Notes: generated by a model not told the origin, from the sequence alone. Counted from the first letter of the stretch, positions 51,977-64,000 are shown. The stretch: DNA of 64,000 bases from Paramecium pentaurelia (GCA_905183005.1 CAJJDO010000035.1:81331-145330); one strand, 5' to 3'. Translations and numbers: made by a program.

Positions 51977-53598
51977 ATGCAATGTGATTCTTTTGCACAT
52001 TATGAATTATAAACAATCTTATCAGAAACAGATTATACTAAGAGAGCTACAAAAATCATTTGTACAATAGGGTAATAATAATTATTATAATATTTATTAG
52101 TCCTGCTTGTTGGGATGTCCCTACATTAGTTTAATTGATTGATGCAGGAATGAGTGTAGCTAGACTCAATTTTTCTCATGGTGATCATAAGGTTCACGGA
52201 GAGACTGTGGCTAAATTGAGAGAAGCTTTTAAATAAAGGAAAGAAAAACCAGTGGCAATTGCCTTGGATACAAAAGGACCAGAAATTAGAACTGGTTTAA
52301 ATAAAGAACATAAATAGATTATATTAAAGAAAGGATAGAAATTGGAAATAAGTAACAATAATCTTATATTCAGCCACCGATTATACATTTGAAGGGACAT
52401 CTGAATGTATTGCATGTAGTTATTAAAGTTTATGTAAAACTGTACATATTGGATCATAAATCTTGATAGCAGATGGAACTATAGTAACAATAGTAGATGA
52501 AATAAAGGAAGTAAGAAAAATTATAATCTTCATTAATAGTCCAGTGTAATAGTAACAGTCTAAAATGAAGCATCATTTGGAGAAAAGAAAAATATGTCAT
52601 TACCTGGAGCCATAATTGATTTACCTACAGTTACTGAAAAGGAAGAAGAAGATTTAGTTAAATTTGGTTTAAAACATAATATTGATATCATCTTTTTGTC
52701 ATTTACTAGAAAAGCATAAGATATTGAAGATGTGAGAGATATTTTAGGACCTAGAGGCAGTGGAATCAAGATTATAGCTAAAATAGAAAATTAAGAAGGA
52801 ATGCAAAATTATGATGAAATATTAAAATCAGCAGATGGAATTATGGTGGCAAGAGGAGATTTAGGAATGGAGATTCCACCTTAAAAAGTATTCTAGGCTT
52901 AAAAATGGATGATTAAAAGAGCATTAGATGTAGGAAAGCCTGTTATTACAGCTACATAAATGATGGAATCTATTATAACTAATCCTAGACCAACAAGGGC
53001 TGAGGCATCAGATGTAGCTAATGCTGTATTAGATGGAACAGATTGTGTTATGCTTTCTGGAGAGACTGCTAATGGAGCATTTCCAGTTATTGCAGTAGAA
53101 ACTATGGGAAGAGTAAATTATTTATTTATTAATAGATTTGTTGTGAAGCAGAGAAATGTGTAGATCATGAAAAAACTTATTGGAATAGAATTCATGATAG
53201 GGGATAACTGGGAGATAAAGAAGCTTTGGCTGCTTCTGCTGTTCAAATGAGTTTTGAAACAAAAGCTCATGTTATCATTTGTTTCACTCTTACTGGAGAA
53301 ATTGCTCGACTTGTTGCTAAATATAGACCAAGAGCTCCTATTATAGCAATTAGGTTTTAGATCTAATCAATTTATTAGTACTGAAGATAAAACAATTAAA
53401 GGATTAAGTATGACAAGTGGAGTTACTTGCCTAAGAGTTCCAAGTTTTCAGGGAGTTGATACTTTAGTAGATTATGCTATTAAATCTGCAAAGACAAGAG
53501 GAATAATTAAAACTGGAGACAAGGGTATTGTTTTATTAGGAGGGAGTGAGGATAATCCAGATGAATCTAACATCTTAAAAGTAAAGAAAATTAATTGA
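51977..53598 (+). CDS. Pyruvate kinase
   Basis: Last step of glycolysis: phosphoenolpyruvate plus ADP to pyruvate plus ATP. 497 aa, full length, with five introns: 52072-52100, 52352-52373, 52511-52539, 53113-53135 and 53354-53378 (the last begins GTT). Conserved signatures in order: MSVARLNFSHG, DTKGPEIRTG, KIIAKIENQEG with the active-site Lys-Glu, MVARGDLGMEIP for the Mg2+ site, TATQMMESI, and MLSGETANGAFPV. The effector-site C-terminal domain ends KVKKIN. Splicing the fifth intron yields IAISTEDKTIKGLS; without it the frame breaks. Confidence 0.96.
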
Positions 53599-53839
53599 TT
53601 ATATAAAAAATAAATAATTAATTATATTTATAGTGTAAAATTATCAATTATTGAACATATTTGAATTCATTTTATTATTTTGAATCAAAAAATATAAAAG
53701 TGTTCTTGTGTAAATATATTTAAAGATATATGGCAAAATAATAAAATAAGAGAGTTAAGTAATATTTTAGAATGAAAATAATTAAAAATTATTATGTCTA
53801 ATGTATTTTATAATTTTTAAATTATAAACTCAATTATAT

Positions 53840-56800
53840 ATGAATCCAAAAGGTTATAAATTTGAAGTTCACATTCAAATTGAAAAAATGGAAATGAATA
53901 GTAGTTTATCATTTTAAGTGTAAATTATATTAAAATGTGGTATGTACTATTTCTATCATTTAAGGAAATTAAAAAGTATAGACATAGTAATTAGCTGATT
54001 TTAATTAAGGAAGAGCAATTATTAATGAAACTTTGTTGATTCAAACTAATGTGTATTAAATAAATGGAATATATTAAGAAAAGAAAATAGAGTTGTTAAT
54101 TTTGCTTATTACAACAAAAGGTAAAAAAAAAGCAGGTCAATGTTATATTAATATTGCAGAGTTATTGAATTAAGATAAATATGGTATTTCATAATTGCAC
54201 TTTAGACATTAATTAAGAATTATTCTTAGAAAATTGCCCTGATAATAAAGCCAAAATTTATTCAAAAATTCAATTAACAAAAATTGGGAAAGTAGACTTT
54301 GAAGCAATTAATACACAATATTCAATAGTTAATGAGTAAAGTTCAGATAAAAAATAAGGAATATTTACACCATTTAAAGCAGCTCTTGAAAACACTGCAA
54401 AGAAATATTTTGGAGATAATCAATCCGCATAATCATAGAAATTGGAAAATTCATTTTCTAGAAATTAAATAAAAAATCCCATGGTATCAGATGTTTCATA
54501 TCAACTGAATTCACAAAAATAGTAATAGAATTTATAGCTAAGCAATTAAGTCTAATAAGATTTATAACATCTACATGAAGAGCTTAATCAATAAAAGATA
54601 TTATAAATGGAAATGAAGGATTAAAATAATTAATTAAAGTAGGAAATACAATTAGAAAAGGTGAAAAAAGAGACATTGATTTTATAGATTTAAGAATAAA
54701 AACAACAGATGGAAAAAATGATTGATTAATACATATATCAAGAATAGATATATTAATATGAATAACAATTAAGTTAAATTCAATGTCAATTAAGGTAAGC
54801 ACAAAAAGATAATGAAAATCTTACTTTAAATTATAAATAAGCTATGTAATAGTATAATAAATTAAATGAGGAGTATGATTAATATTAATAGAATAAGACA
54901 AAGGAATTGAAAGATATTAGTAATTAAAAAGATCTATTATATTAAGCTTTAGAGAAATCTAATAATAATAATTGTTAGCCTAAGAATATTAATTATGAAA
55001 ATTAGATCATTTAATTAAATTAATAATTATTATAATTGAAAAATAAGATTGATGAAAAAGACAATTTTATTAAATCACAAACTTAAAATATTAATAGTCT
55101 AAATGAATAATTATTAAATTTATACAATTAAAATAGTTTTCTATATTACAATGAAAAAATGCTGAATGATAAAGTATTGATTTTTTTATGATGATTAGAT
55201 TGATGAATAATCTAAGTAGATTCTTAATCAATAGGAATAAATAAATTAATAAATTACAGTAATTAAGTAGCAATATGAAGATCTATTATATTAAAATAAT
55301 TAAACTATAAAATAACTTAAAAATGAATTAATTGAAAAAAATTTAGAAATTACATCATATTAGACTATCTGTCAATAACTATAATAAAAAGATCAATTAG
55401 AAATAAATGAAATTGAAAAATTAAAATAAGGAGGACAAACATAAACAGATATAGATTTAAAATATAGGGAAAAAGAGTAGAAAATTTAAGATGAATTATA
55501 GAAGTACCGTGAGAGAGAAGAAGAACTAAGAACTAAAGTTTAATTTCTTATGCAATAAACAAATTAATTGTAATATATGTAAAATATAGTATTAGTTAAA
55601 CAGAAGTTATGAGAAAGTTGTTTCTAGACCCCTAGATTCCAGGCACACCTGTTAATCTTCCAAATCAATTGATTGAATTGAATAGGGCAATATCTATCAA
55701 ATTTTCTAAGTTAAAGTAGGATCTAGAATGCCATTAATTTGAGATATAGTCTTAAGAGAATATTAATGTTGATAATTCTTAAAATTAGCAAGTGGTAATA
55801 TTAAAATAATTATAATTAAAGACCTTTGAATTAACTTAAGCGAAATTAAAAATTGATAATCTGTAAAATGATAACATATATTTACAAAAATAATTAGTAA
55901 CAAAATCTGAATTTTTAAATTAATTAAATTAATAAATTTTAAATTAAAATTAAAAAATTTAGGATTTAGAAATTTAAAATAAAGATATTATATAGAAATC
56001 GATTTTGGAAGCATAGATTCAACAATAATTAAGTGAATAAATTATAATATTTGATAATTAAAATTAGGAACTTAAAATTTAATTAAAAACTTCGTAAATT
56101 GAAATTTAATAAAAAGATGATTTGATTAAAAATTTATAAAGCAACCTTTAATAATTAAACTAACAAAATTAAGAATTAATTATAATTAATGAACAATTAT
56201 AATATTAATTAAAGGAACAAATTCATAATACATAGTAATTATAATATAATGATTTGATCCTGGAGTTGAATTAAAAATTAAAAGATTTAGAAATTTTCAA
56301 TATATAATTATAAATATAGAAATAAGAATAAGAGAATTAGATAGAAAAATTACAAAAAGATCTTTTCCAACAAAAAGAATATTAAATTGAAAAATAAAAA
56401 TTAATTTCCTTTCCAACTGATTATGAAATTGTAGATCAGCAATAAAAAGAATAACATCACGATAAATTAACTAATTTATAAGGTCATCTTTTAATAGAAG
56501 AATCTTAAAAAAGTTAAGAAAAATAGTTAATTTTAGAATAAAAAATAGAATAATTAACTATTTAATTAAATTAATAAACTTCTACACTATTACAAGCCTA
56601 AATTACTATTGATTAGATAAAAAATGAATATAACTAAACATTAGAGAGAGCTTAACTGAAGGAAACAGAATTTAAACTTTAATTAGGGTAATCACAAGTT
56701 TTAAATGATAATCTATAAACTGAATTAGATAGCTAAAGAATTTAACTTAAAAATTTGGAAGAATAAATTTAATAGAAAAATTAGATTATTGAAGAATTAG

Positions 56801-57711
56801 AAACTTAAATCAAAAAAATTCAATAAAAATTATAAATTGATATATAAGATTTATAATAATAATTATTTACTGAAAATGATGAATGGCAAAAAGAAAAAGA
56901 AATAATTTAATAATATATTGATGAACTAGAACATAGGGCCTTATAATTAACAAATTAAGTAAAGGAGAAGGATAATAAACTTTAAGATTTATAGATATAG
57001 AATGAACAATTAAATGAATAATTAATAATATCATAATATAATAATGAAAGAGTATAACAACTAGAGTAATAATGTTTCGATAATATATAAAAATATGAAT
57101 TATAATTACAATAGTAATCTTAAGATAATTAGGTTAAATTATTAGATTAAAAGACTTAATTAAACAAATAGGAAATTAAAAATGAAATAGAAAAATAATT
57201 GATAATTAATAATTATGTGAATCAATTGAGAGATAAAGATGATTTAATATAACATTAATAACAAGAAATTCAAAATTATCAATAAGTTAAATTGGAATAG
57301 TAAAATGTAATTAAATTTTTAGAGAGTATTAAAGATAATTTTGAATAAAAATAATCTGAAAATTTTGAATATATCAAAAATATTTAGAGAACATATGAAT
57401 AAATTAAAGTATAATCATAGCAATAAGAGTTCTTAATAAATTAATTATAAAATACAATAAGAGAGTTAGAACTAAAAAATTAAGAATTGGAAATGGAGAA
57501 AATAAATATTTCAAATAATTATTAATAAGCTTTAATTGAAGCATAATCTTTGAATCATACTTAAGATAATTCTAATGAGATAATTGAAAAGATACAAGAA
57601 GAAGTTATTTTATTAAAATGTAGAATAGGAGATATGTTGAATGAAGCATAGGAATTTGGAGGGGCTTAATTAGTTGATAAATTGTAATAAGCATTAGGAA
57701 TAAAGGAATGA
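53840..57711 (+). CDS. NT-C2 domain plus giant Gln-rich coiled-coil protein
   Basis: 1257 aa with introns 53940-53964, 54184-54205, 55174-55198 and one starting at 55570 (20 or 26 nt, same frame). Residues 1-150 look like an NT-type C2 domain (GYKFEVHIQIEKMEM, then LLILLITTKGKKKAGQCYIN) as in EHBP1/EEIG1 proteins. After a polar linker, residues about 300-1250 are continuous coiled coil rich in Gln, Asn, Leu and Glu. The final EAQEFGGAQLVDKLQQALGI looks like a small capping motif. Likely an elongated tether or cytoskeletal protein linking a membrane to the cortex; this is inference. Confidence 0.82.
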
Positions 57712-57749
57712 ATGAAGTAAATTATTTCTTTAATAATTAACATTTCACA

Positions 57750-59432
57750 TCATAAAGTAACTAAAATATTAGTAAATTCTTCTTCAGATATTCTTCCATC
57801 CTTATTTAAATCACAATCCTTTAAAAACTATTCCCATATCTCAGGTTCTAAAAATCCCATACTATCTTACAATTCTTCTTTTGATATATAACCATCTCCA
57901 TTTGTGTCTAACATACGAAATGCTTATTTAATTCTTTCGATTGAAACTAATTTTTCAAATTTCATGGCTCCCATAATAAATTCTGAATAATCAATTAAAT
58001 TTGAATGATTCAAATCTAATGCATCTAAAATTTGATTCACTTTTTCTTCTGCTTATTCTTTATTTTTTAATATTCCTTAATAACCAGCAATTAATTCTGC
58101 TTTACTCAAATTTCCATCATGATTTTTATCAAGAGCATTAAATGTGGCCTTTAATTCATTAATTTCTTAACTTTACAAAGTTTAATTAACCATAAAAGTC
58201 ATTATAGCTTTTTGAAAATTAGTTTTGACCTAAATTTAACATAAACAATATACATAGAATTTTTCAATATTACTTAATAATTATTAAGATATAATTTCTT
58301 ATTTAGCATTTCTCTATATCCAAGGATGTAAGAGTGCTTATTTTGCAGTGAACCTTTTTTTAATGTCTATATTTAGCATATTGCGAATCAAATCTATAGC
58401 ATCTCTAGAAATAGTTGACCAATCATCTTTGTCAAATATAATTTTGCCGTTTTTTACTTTAGCAAAGATTTCATTATCAGTTTTTCCAGTAAAAGGAGGA
58501 TAACCACATAAGAAAATATATAATATAACACCACATGACCAAATATCAACCTTTTCATTATATTTACCATTCAAGACTTCTGGAGCAATATAATAAGGAG
58601 TTCCTAATCGTTTTTTCATATTATTATTTGATGAAAAATATCTAGATGTTCCAAAATCAATTACTTTAATTTCTTCACCTTATCCACTTAAGAGAATATT
58701 CTCTGGTTTTAGATCTCTTTAAACTATATTATAAATTTACCTATGTACTATTTATTTTTCATGACAATAACTAACAGCTTTAAGGATTTATATTATGTAA
58801 TCAGCTGCCATTTTTTCACTAAAACATTGTAATTTCTTAATTCTTAAGAACAATTCTCCTCCAGAAAGATATCTAAATATGATAAATAATTACTCAGTAA
58901 CAATAATATATTAATCATCTTCTTAGAAGCATTCAAAAACACGAACAATATTAGGATGATCTAAAGATTTTAAAATATTCAGCTCCGATAACATTCTTTC
59001 TTAATCTTCAAATAAAAGTGATTCTTTTTTAATTTATTTCAGTGCTCTTAAAATACCTGTTTTATTGTGTTTACAAAGCCATACAGATCCATAACTTCCT
59101 TATCCTAATTTTTTGATTAGACTATATTGTTCTTTCCATTCCCCTTATTTCATTGTTACAAAATTATCATAGCTTATTCTTACAGATTTTCTGGAGCCTG
59201 GTAATTAAATGGTTGATTTCATTTTAGATTGATTAGTGTCTGAAGAGAAGTCAAGATCGACTTTTGATGCAGCACTAGGTGTTATATATTGTTTAAGAGG
59301 GGACATATATTCATCATCATCTTAGAATGAATCCCAAGTATCATTTTTTTGTAAGATAGGAATTAGTATTTATGTATGGCTTTAGAAGTGATTTTAATGT
59401 ATCTCTGAGTGATTGCAACACGCATTACCCAT
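57750..59432 (-). CDS. Calcium-dependent protein kinase (CDPK)
   Basis: 537 aa. MGNACCNHS fits N-myristoylation with palmitoylated Cys. The kinase domain (about 90-360) has LGQGSYGSVWL, HRDLKPEN, VIDFGTSRYF and GTPYYIAPEVLNGKYNEKVD. A junction segment leads to four EF-hands: DKNHDGNLSKAE, DLNHSNLIDYSE (degenerate at position 5), DTNGDGYISKEE and DLNKDGRISEEE. Introns 58873-58893 (21 nt), 58717-58740 (24 nt, inside the HRD motif) and 58230-58253 (24 nt) are all multiples of three and contain no in-frame TGA. CDPKs couple Ca2+ rises to phosphorylation at membranes. Confidence 0.94.
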
Positions 59433-59726
59433 ATCAGAATAATTTTTTATATTAATATGAACATCATTTAATTTGGTCGTATATTAAATTAAAAAATCTG
59501 GGTTTATTAAAATATTAAATAAAAAGAATTAAATTTCTATCGTCTGATTGATAATAGTTATTAATTGAATTTATATATAACTGTATCATTAAAAATATAT
59601 GTAAGATAATAATATAAAAATATCTTAGACTATATTTTTTAAAATGATATAATTATTATAATTTATAATATAATATTGGATTAAATTAATACTCAAAATA
59701 AGATTATACAATTAACATAAATTTAT

Positions 59727-61359
59727 TCAGTAATTTTATTGTTCTAAAACTTCAATTACTTCTACTAAACTCTCTCTATTTTGAACTTCCTATATATGTA
59801 AACTATGAGTAACAGGTTTTCTACATAAGTAACAAAGTTCACTTTTGCTTAACAATTACTCACAACATTCTTTACAAAATCCACCATGACCACATGGCAT
59901 ATTAATCATATTACTCTCTTTTTCATAACATACTAAACATAATTTTTAAGAATTTTGATTCTATTATTCTTATTTAATTTAAGATTAATCTTCGAATTAT
60001 TTTTTATCAGAATTTCTACTTGTTAAATCTTATCCTAAACTTGAACTAATTTCTAATCTTTGTCTTGGACTAGATAATAATATATCAAATCTTTTTGATT
60101 AATCATTATCATTCACTTAATATTTATTATCTATTTAATTTTATTTATTTTATTGCATAATAATAGATGATTTATGTTATTAATCAGTATTCTATGCACA
60201 TTTATAATAAGTTTATGATAATTTAACCATGAATTAAGGTACCTTAGATATACTTATTTTATGCATTCTTTTCATTTTCAATTATATTCTATTTTCAATT
60301 TAATTTTGATTTTGATTAATTTATTATATTTATTATTCAACATATAGATTGCTCTAAGCCATATCATAATATAAAAAGTAATCACTCTATTATTATTGAT
60401 TTCTTACATTAGTTTTTATTTAAACTTATAAAAATAAGCTAATTATAGTAGATAATACAGAATAGTTAATCCAAATGCATATTAATTTAATTAGATAACT
60501 TTAAAATCATAATTTAATGCACATCCAAATAGTGTTGTGAATGGTACTAAAGTGATTCCAAATGAAATCAAATTTAACCAAATTCCTCCTTAAACTTAAA
60601 TATATATATTAATTTAACTAATAATTGATTTTTTATCTTCTTCAATACCATCTTATTTATTTCTGCATTTTTATAGTATATCAATTAATAAACATATGGC
60701 TATTACAAAGGACAATCCTAGAAGAAACCATATTATAATTAATGTTTAAATCCATCCCCAAGTTATTTGTTCTGTTATCCTAAGACTTACAAATACAAGT
60801 TGAAGAGCACTGATACTTTTAAATGCAGCTATTAGCTAAAAATTTATAATCAATTTACAATCTCTTAAATCTAAAATGATTAATCTAAAGTATCACTATC
60901 TGATGTACTTCTATTAACAAGAACTGTGACTGATAAAATTAAGAATTGTAAAACAAGTTGAGCATAAGAAATGAAATTAATATTCACTTTCTCTATCTCT
61001 ATATAATATACTATGGAAAGTAAATAGGATATTAAGAGTAAACTTTCAAAAATATTAAAACAACAGTATTGGGAAAGACTAGAAATAATTAATTATTATA
61101 CTTTCTACTTTTAAGTAATTTATGTACCATTATTGTGAAGGAGGATACGCAGCAGTAGATAATGATTATTTTATAGTCCCATTAAAATATTAAATGAGCA
61201 TTGTATAATAAGCAAAATCCGCTGAGTATTGTTATCATAACTACTATCTAAATTTTTCAATTCAAATTACTGATTTCAAATTATCTTGGGACTTTGATCT
61301 AATTTACTACAATTCAAAAGAACTAATTAAATGATTTAATACTTCACAATTCCATTCAT
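59727..61359 (-). CDS. TMEM185-like multi-pass protein with C-terminal RING finger
   Basis: Modelled as one gene of about 496 aa. The start ATG 61359 joins via a 20-nt intron (61323-61342) to a multi-pass region; further introns are 61248-61270, 61105-61127, 60836-60858 and 60595-60618. The segment FKSISALQLVFVSLRITEQI TWGWIQTLIIIW fits the Tmemb_185A repeat pattern. The C-terminal part has a C3HC4-type RING: CLVCYEKESNMINMPCGHGG FC..CC...CYLCRKP, so an E3 ubiquitin ligase is likely. The join depends on an intron around 60354-60407: either 32 nt (GTG...TAG) or 23 nt (GTAAG...GAG). If neither is used, the two halves are overlapping genes (membrane part to TGA 60278, RING part from ATG 60362). 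Plant TMEM185 relatives also end in a RING, which favours fusion. Confidence 0.65.
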
Positions 61360-61411
61360 AAGACAAAATAATAATAATATAATAATTTTAATTAGATTAT
61401 AAATGATGTAC

Positions 61412-62485
61412 TCAAACTTATAATTTTTGATCATAATTACTTAAAGCAATCATAAATGCAATTAAAGGACTAAATGGTGCTGCTATATCTAAATTAAAAT
61501 AGTGTTTATCCCACTTACCAAATTATAAATATATTTTTTCAGGTATTTCATCCTTTAAAACAATTTAAAAATTCTTTATTGAAGAAATTTTAACTCTTTC
61601 ATAAAAATTAAGAATAAAAGTTTATAATTTGGGATCCCATTTAGGTTTTCTATTAACAAATTCATTATTCATATCATTATTAAATTTAAACTAAAATTAA
61701 AAATAAATTTTATACACATTATTATCTAGGTTCATTGGCTTTTGGAACTGCATAAATACACAATTCACCTAGACATTTTCTATAAGGTTCTTTCTTTCTT
61801 TTAGGATTTAATCCTGTATCATAAAAGTAATATTAATTATTTTTCTTACAACTAACTTATCCTACAAATTGTGGAGATTTTCTTTCTATATTTTCTTTAT
61901 CTGCACTTATCAAATATTTATTTCCTACCTTTTTAGCTGCCAAATAACATTAATTATCTTTTAGAAAATAAAACTTTGGTCTAAAAGTATTAAATCCTGA
62001 TTTATTAATCTACAATGCACATTAAACTATTCCTTATTATTAAATAGGTGAAGTAAGAAAGTCTGGTATTTATTAAAACTAAAAGTTCTTTATGATACTA
62101 GGATAAGCACTTGTAGTTAAAGAATTAGTCATAGATTTGTCTGGACTATAAGAATCTCTTTATTAATCAACTTTAGCCATTTAATATTCTTTTTAGAAAT
62201 CTCCCTTTTATTTTTATTCTAATTTTTTCGGAATATCACCTTAATAAGTTAAATCATCCTCATGATCTTCTGCTACTAAATTACCTGTTCTTGGGTTCTA
62301 TCTCTCTACTTTAAACTTCTATTATATATAAGTAATACCATCTTAATTTCTAAGGGATTTTGATTTTGTACATCAATAGAATTCATTTTAATCAATTAAG
62401 AAGGACTAATTGTAGGTGAATCATTTGGTTGCTTAATTATAGAACCTCTCTAAAAATGAAATGAAAATTAAATTACTTTTTCCAT
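61412..62485 (-). CDS. Tubby-like protein (TULP)
   Basis: About 340 aa with introns 62319-62338 (20 nt) and 61691-61715 (25 nt); a 27-nt stretch right after MEK may be another. The C-terminal tubby domain is complete: KSGFNTFRPKFYFL, CYLAAKKVGNKYLISADKEN, RKSPQFVGQVSC, YYFYDTGLNPKRKK, then PKWDPKLQTFILNFYERV, SSIKNFQIVLKDE, YLQFGKWDKHYFNLD and the final SNYDQKLQV, equivalent to the SSFDTKLACE end of animal tubby. Tubby domains bind PI(4,5)P2 and help move receptors into cilia. The second half is reached only by splicing the 25-nt intron. Confidence 0.92.
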
Positions 62486-62568
62486 AATCCTTTTAGGTGA
62501 GGATTGTTATTACATTTTGATTAATTTATACTATATTTAATCAAAATATATAAAAATATAATCTTATT

Positions 62569-63472
62569 TCATACAGTTGTCACTCCTATTTATTTATCAC
62601 CTTAAACTTCATATTTAGCAGTAGTTTATTTTGAAGTCCTTGAAAAGAGGTTAGCAAGCATTTTTAAAAGAAAATCTATCTTTACTTCCCAATAACACAC
62701 TTGATTGTAAAAATAATGAGCAAAAATGCATCCCGTTGTTACCTAATTTAAATTTATTTAAATTACATCAATTGTGTAATGAATTGCAAATGTAATTACA
62801 ACAAAAGCTTAATATAAAGAACACATAAAGAAAAATGCTGACATATACTTTTTACCTATCCTTTTCATTTCAAGTCCACAAATTATTAAATATCCTACAT
62901 GTCCCTAAAATTATATGGATTCAATATTTACAGAATAAAAGAAGTCAGAAAAAAATCCATATTTTACAACCAAACTTGGAATATTTGGATCCTCCCAATA
63001 GTAATTTTATGGGAATTCTAATTTTACTAGATTTAAATGAATAGCTCTAATAACATAGAAGATAATTAAGGCAGCGAATAATCTAAAATTTCTTTGGTAT
63101 AGAACCCAATAAAGTGATATATATAGATAAGCTACATCTAAGATAATGGCTGAGAGTAATTAAATTAAAATAGAAAACCTAAATAGTAACACTAATATAC
63201 CATCGATGTTCTTTATACATATTGTTAATTGGTGTTGTAATTTAGTGTCCAATATCCCAAACTCCAATTATCTTTTCTGTTGGAGTGCAAAAAAGTTGAA
63301 AAAGTTATGTAAGAACAATATAAGAGAAGAACACAAATATCCTAAATCGAAAATTGTAACAAGGATTTCCTGGAACTCCACTTTAAGTATGATCAAATTT
63401 ATCAGGGAAAACAAAGTATTTTATATCCTCTCCATTATATATTGTGATTTTTTCATCATTGACACTCTTCAT
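62569..63472 (-). CDS. PAP2/sphingomyelin-synthase-like membrane protein, degenerate active site
   Basis: 285-293 aa with intron 63179-63200 (22 nt) and a likely 24-nt 3n intron near 62732-62755. About five to six hydrophobic segments. The pattern RLFAALIIFYVIRAIHL, then WEDPNIPSLVVKYGFFSDFF and HYTIDV matches the PAP2/SMS-like family of lipid phosphate or head-group transferases. The expected SGH of the first catalytic motif reads YSVNIGY, so the acid/base His is missing, while the second His of HYTIDV is kept. It may be inactive or use another residue; the family call is from memory. Confidence 0.65.
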
Positions 63473-63917
63473 TTTAAAAAATTATTAGAATTCCAAATAA
63501 ATTCCTAATTTCTTAAATAGGGATATCATATTATTAATTAATATCAATATCAAACTTAAGAAAAATCTAATAAGATGGATTAAAATTAAACAATTATGAT
63601 TCCCAATATCAAGTAATTCAAAATTATATATATCAATTTCTATATGAAATGTCAACTATATATATAGATAATAAGCAGATCAATTATTAACGTGTTTTAT
63701 TCTGTTTTATATGATCAATAAATGTTTAGTTAATTTTTAAAGTTCAATTTATTCAACATTGTAAAAATTAGATATTTTATAGAAATTACTTTTTATAGTA
63801 ATTAGATTTATTATAATTTTTAATAATATTTTAACAATGGAACATATATTTATATATATTGTTAATAATAAATAATTAATATGTAATGAATTGCTCATAA
63901 TGATATAAGTATTAATG
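63473..63917. other. AT-rich intergenic region
   Basis: Upstream of the PAP2-like gene; a minus-strand frame with a long poly-Leu start here is an artefact of the terminal microsatellite. Nothing else recognised. Confidence 0.5.
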
Positions 63918-63935
63918 AATAACAATAATAATAAC

Positions 63936-63988
<53 letters not shown>

Positions 63989-64000
63989 TAATAATAATAA
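63918..64000. repeat. AAT trinucleotide microsatellite at window end
   Basis: About 80 bp of AAT/AAC units reaching the last base of the window. On the plus strand it could encode Asn, Ile or Gln runs depending on frame, so it may belong to a coding tract of a gene beyond the window. Confidence 0.85.

Noticed and set aside
53341..53380. Apparent +1 frameshift in pyruvate kinase
   Set aside because: A 25-nt intron at 53354-53378, beginning GTT and ending TAG, restores the frame and gives the expected IAISTEDKTIKG sequence.
61412..61672. Assigning MNNEFVNRKPKW... as the N-terminus of the TMEM185-RING protein
   Set aside because: This stretch is the second half of the tubby domain, joined by the 25-nt intron at 61691-61715 and ending in the tubby-type SNYDQKL terminus.
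63749..63988. 79-aa minus-strand frame starting with a long poly-Leu run
   Set aside because: It is simply the translation of the AAT microsatellite and AT-rich spacer.
1..64000. Widespread pseudogenes because of many in-frame TAA and TAG
   Set aside because: Conserved proteins such as pyruvate kinase, CK1 and CDPK require TAA/TAG to be read as Gln; this is the ciliate nuclear code.

Overview
This window looks like a ciliate macronuclear chromosome fragment, most probably from Paramecium. It is very AT-rich. Long reading frames contain many in-frame TAA and TAG codons that must be Gln, and TGA is the only stop. Genes are interrupted by tiny introns of about 20-35 nt that start GTA (rarely GTT or GTG) and end mostly in TAG, AAG or CAG. 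Gene models below were built by hand with TAA/TAG=Gln and these introns. Most spliced lengths come out as whole codons. No rRNA, tRNA, CRISPR array, transposon or telomere was recognised.

Layout. 1-2.2 kb: end of a small EFCAB10-like ciliary gene, a D-lactate dehydrogenase-type gene and a divergent coiled-coil gene. 2.3-11.1 kb: one giant cysteine-rich, multi-pass surface protein gene on the minus strand; it holds an exact 1150-bp tandem repeat with an N at its junction, most easily read as two contigs joined without merging their overlap. 11.2-17 kb: a small secreted protein, a two-finger CCCH RNA-binding protein, coiled-coil proteins and a cyclic-nucleotide-binding protein. 17.6-24 kb: a 2080-residue protein of unknown function. 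24-31 kb: a predicted lipidated protein, a predicted myristoylated pseudokinase, a NUP50/RanBP-like protein, an unknown protein and an FHA protein. 32-38 kb: a two-CNBD protein followed 18 bp later, in the same frame, by a PH-like/kinase gene, then a VPS50/VPS54-like tethering subunit. 38.6-46.3 kb: coiled-coil proteins, an ANTH-domain clathrin adaptor and a casein kinase 1. 46.4-53.6 kb: a ciliate membrane protein, an Asn-rich protein, a chromodomain protein, a basic protein and pyruvate kinase. 53.8-63.5 kb: a giant Gln-rich coiled-coil protein with an NT-C2 domain, a CDPK, a TMEM185-RING protein, a tubby-like protein and a PAP2/sphingomyelin-synthase-like protein with a degenerate active site. 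The window ends in an AAT microsatellite.

Genes are packed tightly (intergenic gaps as short as 9-53 bp) and are not in operons. Recurrent themes are signalling (cyclic nucleotide, calcium, CK1, membrane-anchored kinases) and membrane traffic (ANTH, VPS50/54, NT-C2, tubby), as expected for a large ciliated cell. No cluster forms an obvious new pathway. The most notable items are the split CNBD/kinase pair, a CDPK gene whose introns are all of 3n length without a stop codon, the degenerate PAP2 enzyme and the TMEM185-RING model.
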